DNA from: Terriglobia bacterium
GTDB lineage: Bacteria > Acidobacteriota > Terriglobia > Bryobacterales > Bryobacteraceae
Assembly: GCA_020073305.1 (NCBI GenBank)
Contig: JAIQFK010000001.1
Location: 124,001 to 188,000, forward strand
Direction: 5' to 3'
Length of the DNA stretch: 64,000 nucleotides
A model generated the notes under the pieces. The model was not told the DNA's origin, made no database searches, and saw only the letters and a list, made by a program, of their open reading frames with translations. Below are positions 42,758 through 51,210 of this stretch, piece by piece (within the stretch, counting starts at the first letter, position 1; every line of letters begins with the position of its first letter). The position numbers and the translations under genes were made by a program.

Positions 42758-45700
42758 ATGACGAGCAAAACTACGATTCATCTTATCTGCATTCTGGCAA
42801 TAGCTGCGCTGTTCACGGGTTCGGTCTGGAGCCAGGCGAACACCTCGTTGCGAGGGGCGGTTACCGATCAGAGCGGAGCCGTCGTGCCCAAGGCTCAGAT
42901 TACGCTGACGCATACAGCGACCGGACTGGAAAGAAAGACCACGAGCAGCGGCGGGGGAGCCTACGAGTTTCTGCAGGTAGTGCCGGGCCCTTACCGTTTG
43001 AGAGTGGAGGCGACCGGATTCAAAAGGTACGAAGCGAACGATTTGCGCTTGGAGGTCAGCAACCCGGCCACGGTGAATATCACCCTCGAGGTCGGCGGCA
43101 CCACGGAAGTGGTGGCGGTAACGGCTGAAGCTCCGATGCTCAACACGGTTGACGCTTCGGTTGGCGCAGTGATTACCGAGAATCAGGTGAAGCAGTTACC
43201 TCTGGAAGCCCGCGACGTGGCGGCATTGTACAGCATCCAGCCCGGAGTGGTTTATCTGGGGAACCGTCCGGACATGGACCTCAACACGGACACGCGCAGC
43301 GGAGCGGTGAATGGCGCTCACAGCGACCAAAGCAACATTATGCTGGACGGCGTGGACGTGAACGACCAGACGCGCGGTTATGCGTTCACCTCCGTGCTGC
43401 GCATGACCCCCGACGCCATGCAAGAGTTCCGGATCGAGACCACGAACTACGATGCCCAAGGGGGACGTTCCTCCGGAGCTCAGGTCTCCATTGTGACCAA
43501 GGGCGGAACCAACGATTTTCACGGATCGCTGTACGAATACAATCGCAACACGGCCACCACGGCAAATGATTACTTCATCAAGGCTTCCGAACTGGAGAAC
43601 GGACAGCCCAACAAGCCGCCGCAGTTGATCCGCAATATTTTCGGCGGCAGCCTTGGCGGGCGCATCAAGAGAGACCGCGCATTCTTTTTTCTCAACTACG
43701 AAGGCCGCCGGGACGCCCAGGCCAATAGCGAGCTGCGTATCGTGCCGACCGCAACCATGCGCCAAGGCATCATGCAATACCCTTATTGCACGGTGGATGT
43801 CGACGCCAGCGGCAACTGCCCTGGCGCGGTCAAAAACTTCACGCTCTCCAAGCAGATGCTGGCCGGGATGGACCCTCAACACATCGGACCGAACCAGGCA
43901 GTGATGAACTTCCTCCAAGGCTATCCACTGCCCAATGACTCGGGCACCGGAGACGGCCTCAACTATGGCGGATTCCGGTTCGCTGCTCCGGTCCACAATA
44001 CCTTCGACACCTACATCGCGCGCCTGGATTATCAGCTCACCGAGAACGGCAATCACGTCCTGTTTTGGAGGGGCAACTTTCAGCAAGACCGGCAGGACGG
44101 TGTGCCCTACCTGCCCGGACTCAGCCCGTTGCAGACCGACATCGATCACAGCAAAGGGTTTGTCGCCGGTTATACTGCCGTCCTGACCCCCAACCTCGTC
44201 AATAGCTTCCGTTACGGTTTGACACGGCAGAGCCATGGTGTTCAAGGCAATTCCAACGAGCCGTGGATCCGGTTCCGAGGACTCAACGACAATGCCGTCA
44301 ACGCTCCTGAGAATTTCGTCTACAGCCACTCGTTTACGGCGCCGGTTCACAACTTTGTAGACGATCTCTCGTGGAAGAAGGGTAACCACTCATTGTCGTT
44401 TGGCACGAACCTCCGGTTTATCCGCAACCCCCGCACGAGTCTCGCGAATTCGTTTAGCGACGGCGTGACCAACGCGTCCTATCTCACTGCAGCGGGGATC
44501 GCAAACACAGGCACGTTCATGGATCCGGCGCTCGGCGGCTTCCCGGCGGTGCTTCAATCTTTCGACAATTCCTACGACTACCCGCTCATGGCCCTCATGG
44601 GCGCCATCACCCAGGGCGATGCAGTCTACAACTACGATCGCAAAGGGAATCTGCTCCCGCAGGGCGCTCCTATTAACCGGCATTTCGCGGCCGACGAGTA
44701 TGAGTTCTATGTCCAGGATTCGTTTCGCATCAGGCCCAACCTGACCATCACTTACGGCCTGCGCTACGAGCTTCTTTCACCGCCTTGGGAAACGGCCGGC
44801 TTACAGGTGGCGCCGAACGTCGATATGGGCAAATGGTTCCTCACGCGAGCTCAGAACATGGCCAAAGGGATTCCCTCGAATCAGGATCCAACGCTCTCTT
44901 TTGATCTGGCGGGGCCGGCTAACGGAAAGCGTGGCTTTTACAACTGGGACTTCAACAATCTTGCGCCCAGGGTGGGCATCGCTTATGTGCCGGCACCGAA
45001 GTCCGGTTTCCTGAAGCGTATCTTTGGCGAAAGTAAGACCTCGATCCGCGCGGGCTTTGGCGTAGTCTACGACCACATCGGCTCCGGATTGCTAAACACC
45101 TTCGATTCCCAAGGCGCATACGGTATGTCCAGCCTGATTACCAGCCCGCCGGGCGTACTTGGCCTCGACACGGCGCCGCGCATCACCAGCGTGAACGTGG
45201 TGCCTTCCGACGTTCTTGCTCCCGCACCGCCCGGTGGCTTTCCGCAGACTCCGCCCCCAACGCCCGGAAACATTTTCTGGGGACTTGACAACTCCATACG
45301 AACCCCGTATTCCTACCAGCTCGCCTTCTCGATCAGCCGCGAGCTGCCTAAGAACCTGGTCTTCGAGGCGTCTTATGTGGGGCACCTGGCGCACAAGCTG
45401 CTCGTCCAGGAAGACCTGGCGATGCCGCTGGACCTGGTGGACCCGGCCAGCGGCGTCGATTACTACAGCGCGGCGACTCGTTTTTCCAAGCTCGCCGCAG
45501 CCAACACGCCTGTTTCCGCCATGACGCCGTCGCTAGTCGGCCCGACGGCCGCCTACTGGAACAATCTGTTTCCGAACATCGCGCATCTTTTAGATCCGAG
45601 CACCGGCGCGGCTGGACTCACACCGGTGCAGGCAGCCTACAAGGTATTCGTCGATAACTCCCTTCTGCATAACGAGACCACCTGGCTGTTCTTCCTCGAC

Positions 45701-46579
45701 TTCCCATTCCCGGGCTTCATGTGCCCCAACGGGTGCAGCAAATTCGGCCCATACGCGTACTACAACCCGCAGTATTCGTCGTTATACGCCTGGCGCTCCA
45801 TCGGCAATTCGAACTATAACGCTCTCCAATTGGCGCTGCGCAAGCGCTTCTCGCAGGGCATGCAGTTCGATTTCAACTATACGTTCTCGAAGTCCATCGA
45901 CTTGTCGTCCGACGCGGAACGGATCGGAGCCTGGGGCGGGCTAGGCGGCCAGGTGATCAACTCCTGGGACTATAAAGCCCTTCGCGCCGTATCGGATTTC
46001 GATACCCGCCACCAGATCAATGCGAATTGGGTGATCGAGCTTCCCTTCGGCCGCGGCAAGCGCTACGGCAACGGCGTGAATGCCGCCGCAGACGCGATCG
46101 TGGGTGGGTGGCAGCTATCGGGCATCTATCGGTGGAGCACCGGCTTCCCGTTTAGTGTGTTCAACGGTGCGACCTGGTCGACGAACTGGCAGCTCGGCGG
46201 CAGCGCAATTCCAATCGCCCCGCTTCCACAGCAAGGCGTGTTTAAGAACGGTGATGGGACGGTGAACGTGTTTGCGAATCCCAGCGCCGCCATTCAGGAT
46301 TTCCGCTACACCTACCCTGGCGAGTCGGGAGTCAGGAACAACCTTCGTGGCGATGGGGTCTTCGGCTGGGACATGGGTCTGGGCAAGCGCTGGAAGATGC
46401 CCTATGCGGAGGGTCACAGCGTGCAGTTTCGCTGGGAAGTCTTCAATGTCCCGAACACTGTGCGATTCGACGTGCAGTCCATCGCTCCCTCACTTGACAA
46501 CGCGACTTCGTTCGGAAAATACACCCGGCTGCTGTCTAATCCGAGAATCATGCAGTTCGCTTTGCGCTACGAATTCTGA
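42758..46579 (+). CDS. TonB-dependent/Oar-like outer-membrane receptor 2
   Basis: A 1273-residue paralogue of receptor 1. Signal peptide (LAIAALFTGSVWSQ), CarboxypepD_reg domain (TSLRGAVTDQSGAVVPKA), plug region (LEARDVAALYSIQPGVVYLG, GAVNGAHSDQSNIMLDGVDV) and barrel ending FALRYEF. AGGGGGC before ATG is the ribosome site. A tandem duplication followed by divergence is the simplest origin. A terminator-like hairpin follows it at 46605-46628. Confidence 0.88.
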   Translation: MTSKTTIHLICILAIAALFTGSVWSQANTSLRGAVTDQSGAVVPKAQITLTHTATGLERKTTSSGGGAYEFLQVVPGPYRLRVEATGFKRYEANDLRLEVSNPATVNITLEVGGTTEVVAVTAEAPMLNTVDASVGAVITENQVKQLPLEARDVAALYSIQPGVVYLGNRPDMDLNTDTRSGAVNGAHSDQSNIMLDGVDVNDQTRGYAFTSVLRMTPDAMQEFRIETTNYDAQGGRSSGAQVSIVTKGGTNDFHGSLYEYNRNTATTANDYFIKASELENGQPNKPPQLIRNIFGGSLGGRIKRDRAFFFLNYEGRRDAQANSELRIVPTATMRQGIMQYPYCTVDVDASGNCPGAVKNFTLSKQMLAGMDPQHIGPNQAVMNFLQGYPLPNDSGTGDGLNYGGFRFAAPVHNTFDTYIARLDYQLTENGNHVLFWRGNFQQDRQDGVPYLPGLSPLQTDIDHSKGFVAGYTAVLTPNLVNSFRYGLTRQSHGVQGNSNEPWIRFRGLNDNAVNAPENFVYSHSFTAPVHNFVDDLSWKKGNHSLSFGTNLRFIRNPRTSLANSFSDGVTNASYLTAAGIANTGTFMDPALGGFPAVLQSFDNSYDYPLMALMGAITQGDAVYNYDRKGNLLPQGAPINRHFAADEYEFYVQDSFRIRPNLTITYGLRYELLSPPWETAGLQVAPNVDMGKWFLTRAQNMAKGIPSNQDPTLSFDLAGPANGKRGFYNWDFNNLAPRVGIAYVPAPKSGFLKRIFGESKTSIRAGFGVVYDHIGSGLLNTFDSQGAYGMSSLITSPPGVLGLDTAPRITSVNVVPSDVLAPAPPGGFPQTPPPTPGNIFWGLDNSIRTPYSYQLAFSISRELPKNLVFEASYVGHLAHKLLVQEDLAMPLDLVDPASGVDYYSAATRFSKLAAANTPVSAMTPSLVGPTAAYWNNLFPNIAHLLDPSTGAAGLTPVQAAYKVFVDNSLLHNETTWLFFLDFPFPGFMCPNGCSKFGPYAYYNPQYSSLYAWRSIGNSNYNALQLALRKRFSQGMQFDFNYTFSKSIDLSSDAERIGAWGGLGGQVINSWDYKALRAVSDFDTRHQINANWVIELPFGRGKRYGNGVNAAADAIVGGWQLSGIYRWSTGFPFSVFNGATWSTNWQLGGSAIPIAPLPQQGVFKNGDGTVNVFANPSAAIQDFRYTYPGESGVRNNLRGDGVFGWDMGLGKRWKMPYAEGHSVQFRWEVFNVPNTVRFDVQSIAPSLDNATSFGKYTRLLSNPRIMQFALRYEF

Positions 46580-46604
46580 CCGCGCCGGCTTGGTCGTTTG
46601 CTTA

Positions 46605-46628
46605 GAGGCGCAGGATGGTCTGCGCCTC
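46605..46628 (+). terminator. hairpin after receptor 2
   Basis: GAGGCGCAG (46605-46613) and CTGCGCCTC (46620-46628) form a perfect 9-bp stem with a 6-nt loop, followed by AATTT. The T-run is short, so termination is likely but may be partial. Confidence 0.55.
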
Positions 46629-46657
46629 AATTTCGCAGCATAATTCCGCGGGCCTAT

Positions 46658-46687
46658 TTGACACCCCTGATTGCAGTGGCATGTAAT
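46658..46687 (+). promoter_or_regulatory. sigma70-like promoter of the RND pump genes
   Basis: Consensus TTGACA (46658-46663) and TGTAAT (46682-46687) with an 18-nt spacer. The start site would lie near 46694, about 14 nt before ATG 46708. The spacer holds ACCCC and GTGGC, faintly like the receptor promoters. Confidence 0.55.
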
Positions 46688-46707
46688 AAAAACATCGCCA
46701 TCTAGCC

Positions 46708-49700
46708 ATGTGGATCGTCCGGCTCGCGTTGCGGCGCCCGTATACGTTTGTCGTGATGGCGCTGGTCATCATCATATTGGGCATGCTGGCTATTTTCCGC
46801 ATGCCGGCCGACATCTTCCCCGAAATTAACATCCCGGTGGCCAGCGTGATCTGGAGCTACTCCGGAGTCTCCCCCGAGGAGATGGCGGAGGTGATCACGA
46901 TCCGCTGCGAACGATCCTTCACCACGTCCGTCAACGACATCGAGCACATGGAGTCGGAATCGCTGCCGGGCATCGCGGTGATCAAGATCTTCTTCCAACC
47001 CAACGCTAAGATCGAGGCGGCCGTGGCGCAGCTTGCGGCGAGCTCACAGTCGGTATTGCATTCGCTGCCCACGGGAATTTTCCCGCCGGCGATTTTGCGC
47101 TACAACGCCGCCAGCGTGCCCATCCTGCAACTGAGTATTTCGAGCGACACCATGAGCGAGCAGGAGGTCTACGATTACGGATACAACTTCATTCGGACGC
47201 AGATGGCCAACGTGCAGGGCGCCAGTTTCCCACTCCCGTTTGGCGGCCGGCCGCGGCAGATCATGGTGGACATCGATCTGCGCGCCCTGTACGCCCAGGG
47301 TCTCTCGGCCAGCGACGTAGCCAGCGCGATCAACGCGCAAAACATCATTCTCCCGTCGGGCACTGCCAAGATCGGCGCCCGCGAGTACAACGTCCGGCTG
47401 AACGGAAGCCCCGAAGTGATCGCCGCGTTCAATAGCCTGCCCGTAAAGCAGGTGAACGGGTCCACGGTCTACATACGCGATGTGGCTCACGTGCGGGATG
47501 GCTATGCGATTCAAACCAATATCGTGCGGCATAACGGAACCCGCGGCTCGTTGTTGACCGTGCTCAAGAACGGCGGCGCCTCCACGCTTCAGATCGTGCA
47601 ACGTCTCAAGCAAATGCTGCCACGCGTCCAGTCCACACTGCCCCGGCAGCTCAAGTTGACGCTACTGTTCGACCAGTCGATCTTCGTGCGGGCTGCGATC
47701 AATGGCGTGCTCAAAGAAGCGGTGCTCGCCGCACTGCTGACCGCGCTGATGATTCTGCTTTTCCTGGGGAGCTGGCGCAGCACGGTGGTCGTGTGCACCT
47801 CGATTCCGCTGTCCATTCTGACGTCGCTCGCCATCCTGCACCTGTTAAACGAAACCGTCAACGTGATGACCCTCGGAGGCCTGGCGCTGGCGGTCGGAAT
47901 TCTGGTGGACGATGCGACGGTCGAGATCGAAAACATCCATCGCAACCTGGCACAGGGCAAACCGATCCTTCTGGCGATTCTCGATGGCGCACAGCAGATC
48001 GCGGTTCCGGCGTTTGTTTCCACGCTTTGCATCTGCATCGTGTTTGTGCCGGTGATTTTTCTTTCCGGAACGGCCAAGTATCTGTTTACGCCCCTGGCGC
48101 TGGCGGTCGTGTTGGCGATGATGGCCTCGTACATCCTCTCGCGGACGCTGGTTCCCACGATGGTGAAGTACCTGGTCGGTAGCGAGGTGCATCGTTATCG
48201 CGACCCGGAGGGCCACCCGGAAGGCCACGGCATTTTTTGGCGGATCCACTATTCCTTTCACCAAGGGTTTGAGCGCATGCGCGAGGGCTACCGCCGCACG
48301 CTCGACGCGGCACTCGATCACCGCAAGCTGGTCGCGCTGTGCTTCTTCCTGATCACCGTGGCATGCGCGGCGCTCTATCCGTTCGTCGGCACCGACTTTT
48401 TCCCGCAAGTGGACGCCGGCCAGATCCGGTTTCATGTCCGGGCGCCCGCCGGTACGCGCGTGGAGGAGACCGAGCAGATCTTCGCGCGGGTGGAAAACAC
48501 GGTGCGAAGCATCATCCCCGCGCGCGAGCTATCCGACATCCTCGATAACATTGGTCTGCCGTATAGTGGCTTCAACGTGGCGTTCAGCGACAGCGGCACC
48601 ATCGGCGAGTTTGACGGCGAGATCCTGGTTTCGCTCAAGCCTGGCGAACACGGGCCAACGGGGGATTACATTCGCAAGCTGCGCGCCCGCCTGAACGCCG
48701 AATACCCGAATTTGACATTTTTCTTTCAACCGGCCGACATCGTGGGACAGACGTTGAACTTCGGATTGCCGGCCCCGATTGACATCCAGATCGTCGGCCC
48801 ATTGACCAACGCGCCAGCCAATTACCAGATCGCCGGGCAGATCGAGCGGCGGCTGGCACGCGTTCCGGGAGCGGTGGATGTTCATGTCCACCAGGTTCTG
48901 AACGTTCCAGAGTTGCGGCTGAACGTGGACCGCACGCGCGCCGAGCAGGTGGGACTCACGGAGCGCAACGTCGCCGACAGCCTGCTGGTCTCGCTCAGCT
49001 CCAGCATGATCACATCGCCCAACTACTGGATCAACCCGCAGAACGCGGTCGACTACCCGGTGGCCGTGCAGACGCCACAGTACCGGATGGATTCCACCGA
49101 GGCGTTGCTCGCCACTCCGATTCATGCCCCCAGCAACCGCGGGCCGCAGCTCCTCAGCAACGTTGCGCGGCTGGAACGCGGACTCACGGCATCTGTGGTG
49201 ACTCACTACAACGTGCAGCCTCTTTACGACGTGTATGCCAACGTGCAGGACCGCGACCTGGGCAGTGTGGCGCGCGAAGTGGATCGGGTTATGGCGGAGT
49301 TTCAGTCCAAACTGCCGCGCGGCAGCTTCCTGGAGACGCGCGGCCAGGTCGAGACCATGCGCTCGTCCTTTGTGGGGCTGGGTGTCGGGCTCCTCTTTGC
49401 CATCGTGCTGGTGTATTTCGTCATGGTAGTGAATTTTCAGTCATGGCTCGATCCGTTCATAATTCTGATGGCGCTGCCCGGCGCCCTTTCGGGGATTTTG
49501 CTCATGCTGTTCCTCACCCAAACCACGGTCAACGTTCCGTCGCTCATGGGCGCTATCATGAGCATTGGCGTGGCCACGGCGAACAGCATTTTGCTGGTGA
49601 ACTTCGCCAACGACTTGCGCCGCAGCGGGCAAAATACCGAGGGAGCGCGTGCCGCCGCGCTGGAAGCCGGCTTTACGCGGCTGCGGCCCGTGATCATGAC

Positions 49701-49911
49701 GGCGCTGGCGATGATCGTGGGCATGGTGCCCATGGCGCTGGGAATGGGCGAAGGCGGAGAGCAGAATGCTCCCCTCGGACGCGCCGTGATCGGCGGACTG
49801 TTGATGGCGACCTTTGCCACTTTGTTTTTCGTTCCGGTTGTGTACAGTGTGCTTCGCAACAAGCCGCCGAAAGATCTTGATGAGATCGAAATCGAAGCTC
49901 GCGGGATTTGA
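46708..49911 (+). CDS. RND efflux pump permease, HAE1/AcrB type
   Basis: A 1067-residue inner-membrane proton antiporter. Twelve transmembrane helices in two halves flank large periplasmic loops. The proton-relay aspartates in TM4 are present (LALAVGILVDDATVEIENIH), as is the second-half GLGVGLLFAIVLVYFVMVVNFQSW. Such pumps expel hydrophobic compounds with a membrane-fusion protein and a TolC-type channel. The adaptor gene follows by 9 nt; no TolC-like channel is in the window. Sequence type suggests multidrug rather than metal export. Confidence 0.92.
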   Translation: MWIVRLALRRPYTFVVMALVIIILGMLAIFRMPADIFPEINIPVASVIWSYSGVSPEEMAEVITIRCERSFTTSVNDIEHMESESLPGIAVIKIFFQPNAKIEAAVAQLAASSQSVLHSLPTGIFPPAILRYNAASVPILQLSISSDTMSEQEVYDYGYNFIRTQMANVQGASFPLPFGGRPRQIMVDIDLRALYAQGLSASDVASAINAQNIILPSGTAKIGAREYNVRLNGSPEVIAAFNSLPVKQVNGSTVYIRDVAHVRDGYAIQTNIVRHNGTRGSLLTVLKNGGASTLQIVQRLKQMLPRVQSTLPRQLKLTLLFDQSIFVRAAINGVLKEAVLAALLTALMILLFLGSWRSTVVVCTSIPLSILTSLAILHLLNETVNVMTLGGLALAVGILVDDATVEIENIHRNLAQGKPILLAILDGAQQIAVPAFVSTLCICIVFVPVIFLSGTAKYLFTPLALAVVLAMMASYILSRTLVPTMVKYLVGSEVHRYRDPEGHPEGHGIFWRIHYSFHQGFERMREGYRRTLDAALDHRKLVALCFFLITVACAALYPFVGTDFFPQVDAGQIRFHVRAPAGTRVEETEQIFARVENTVRSIIPARELSDILDNIGLPYSGFNVAFSDSGTIGEFDGEILVSLKPGEHGPTGDYIRKLRARLNAEYPNLTFFFQPADIVGQTLNFGLPAPIDIQIVGPLTNAPANYQIAGQIERRLARVPGAVDVHVHQVLNVPELRLNVDRTRAEQVGLTERNVADSLLVSLSSSMITSPNYWINPQNAVDYPVAVQTPQYRMDSTEALLATPIHAPSNRGPQLLSNVARLERGLTASVVTHYNVQPLYDVYANVQDRDLGSVAREVDRVMAEFQSKLPRGSFLETRGQVETMRSSFVGLGVGLLFAIVLVYFVMVVNFQSWLDPFIILMALPGALSGILLMLFLTQTTVNVPSLMGAIMSIGVATANSILLVNFANDLRRSGQNTEGARAAALEAGFTRLRPVIMTALAMIVGMVPMALGMGEGGEQNAPLGRAVIGGLLMATFATLFFVPVVYSVLRNKPPKDLDEIEIEARGI

Positions 49912-49920
49912 GGATCTGCA

Positions 49921-51207
49921 TTGGCGATTGGAGAGCCCATTCTTTCGGAAATAGAGACCCGCCGGAGCGGGCCGCGCCGCCCCGCGGGTGGCCGGCGGCT
50001 CGTGGGGTTGTTCCTGCTGCTGGCGGCTGTGGTGGTCGCGGCGATCGTGTTTGGGTTGCGGCCGAGGCTGGCGAGAGAGAAGGCCCTGGCGGCGGCCGCG
50101 GAGGCGGCAGAGGAAAAACCGCCGGCGGTCAACGTCGCCCTGGTGCGGCGATCGCCAGCGAAATCGGAGCTGGAACTGCCCGGCGATTTGCAGGGCTACC
50201 TGGAATCGCCGATTTTCGCCCGCGCCGATGGCTACATTCGCAGACGCCTCGTGGATTACGGCGACCACGTGCGTGCGGGCCAGCTTCTGGCCGAAATCGA
50301 GACGCCGGAACTCGACCAGCAGTTGATCCAGGCGCGGGCCAGCGTTGCGCAAGCGCAGGCGGCGTTGCGGCAATATGAGGCCGCGCTTGTGCAGGCAAAT
50401 GCCAATCTGAAGCTGGCTGAGGTGACGCTGGCACGCTGGAAGCGGTTGACGGACCGGGGCGTTTTCTCCAAACAGGAGGGCGACACGAAGCAGGCGGATT
50501 TCGAAGTCCGACAGGCGGAAGTCGCATCAGCGCAGGCCAACATCAACGCGGCTCAAAAAGCGGTAGAGGCCAGCGAGGCCAACTTGCGGCGTCTGGAGGA
50601 GCTCAAGTCCTTTTCCCGGGTGACAGCCCCATACTATGGCGTGATCACCTCGCGCAACATGGACGTGGGAACACTCGTCAACGCCGGCAATAGCGGCCCC
50701 AACCGGGAGATTTTCCGCATTGCCCAGATTGATCGGGTACGCATCTTTGTGAACGTACCGCAGACCTACGCGTCACTGGTGCGAAACGGCCAGCATGCGG
50801 AGCTGCGCGTTCAGGAACTGCCGGGGCAGGTGTTCGCGGCGATCGTGACGCGGAGCGCCAACTCCGTCGACCAGAATTCGCGCACCATGCTGGCGATTCT
50901 CGAGACACCGAATCCACGCGGCGTTTTGCTTCCCGGCATGTACACGCAGGTGAAGTTCTCGTTTCCGGGCAACCGTTCGGCGCTACTGGTTCCCGGTGAT
51001 TCGCTGATGCTGGGCCGCGAGGGGCCGCGCGTGGCGGTAGCCGGCGAGGACCACATCGTTCACATGCGTCTCATTCACATCGCGCACGACTACGGCGCTG
51101 AACTGGAAGTGGACTCGGGCGTGGCGGAAGGGGATATGGTGATTATGAACCCCAATGACCAGGTCCGCGAGAATGCCCGGGTCGAGATCCGAGCTCCGGC
51201 GAAGTGA
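49921..51207 (+). CDS. RND efflux periplasmic adaptor (membrane-fusion protein)
   Basis: A 428-residue adaptor with one N-terminal transmembrane helix (VGLFLLLAAVVVAAIVFGL), a lipoyl/barrel-sandwich region (FARADGYIRRRLVDYGDHVRAGQLLAEIETPEL in part), a coiled-coil hairpin rich in alanine and glutamine (residues about 140-220) and beta-barrel domains. It links the pump to an outer-membrane channel. Start TTG at 49921 with GAGGAT upstream. It is coupled to the pump gene and converges with the GH-like gene. Confidence 0.9.
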   Translation: MAIGEPILSEIETRRSGPRRPAGGRRLVGLFLLLAAVVVAAIVFGLRPRLAREKALAAAAEAAEEKPPAVNVALVRRSPAKSELELPGDLQGYLESPIFARADGYIRRRLVDYGDHVRAGQLLAEIETPELDQQLIQARASVAQAQAALRQYEAALVQANANLKLAEVTLARWKRLTDRGVFSKQEGDTKQADFEVRQAEVASAQANINAAQKAVEASEANLRRLEELKSFSRVTAPYYGVITSRNMDVGTLVNAGNSGPNREIFRIAQIDRVRIFVNVPQTYASLVRNGQHAELRVQELPGQVFAAIVTRSANSVDQNSRTMLAILETPNPRGVLLPGMYTQVKFSFPGNRSALLVPGDSLMLGREGPRVAVAGEDHIVHMRLIHIAHDYGAELEVDSGVAEGDMVIMNPNDQVRENARVEIRAPAK

Positions 51208-51210
51208 GGA

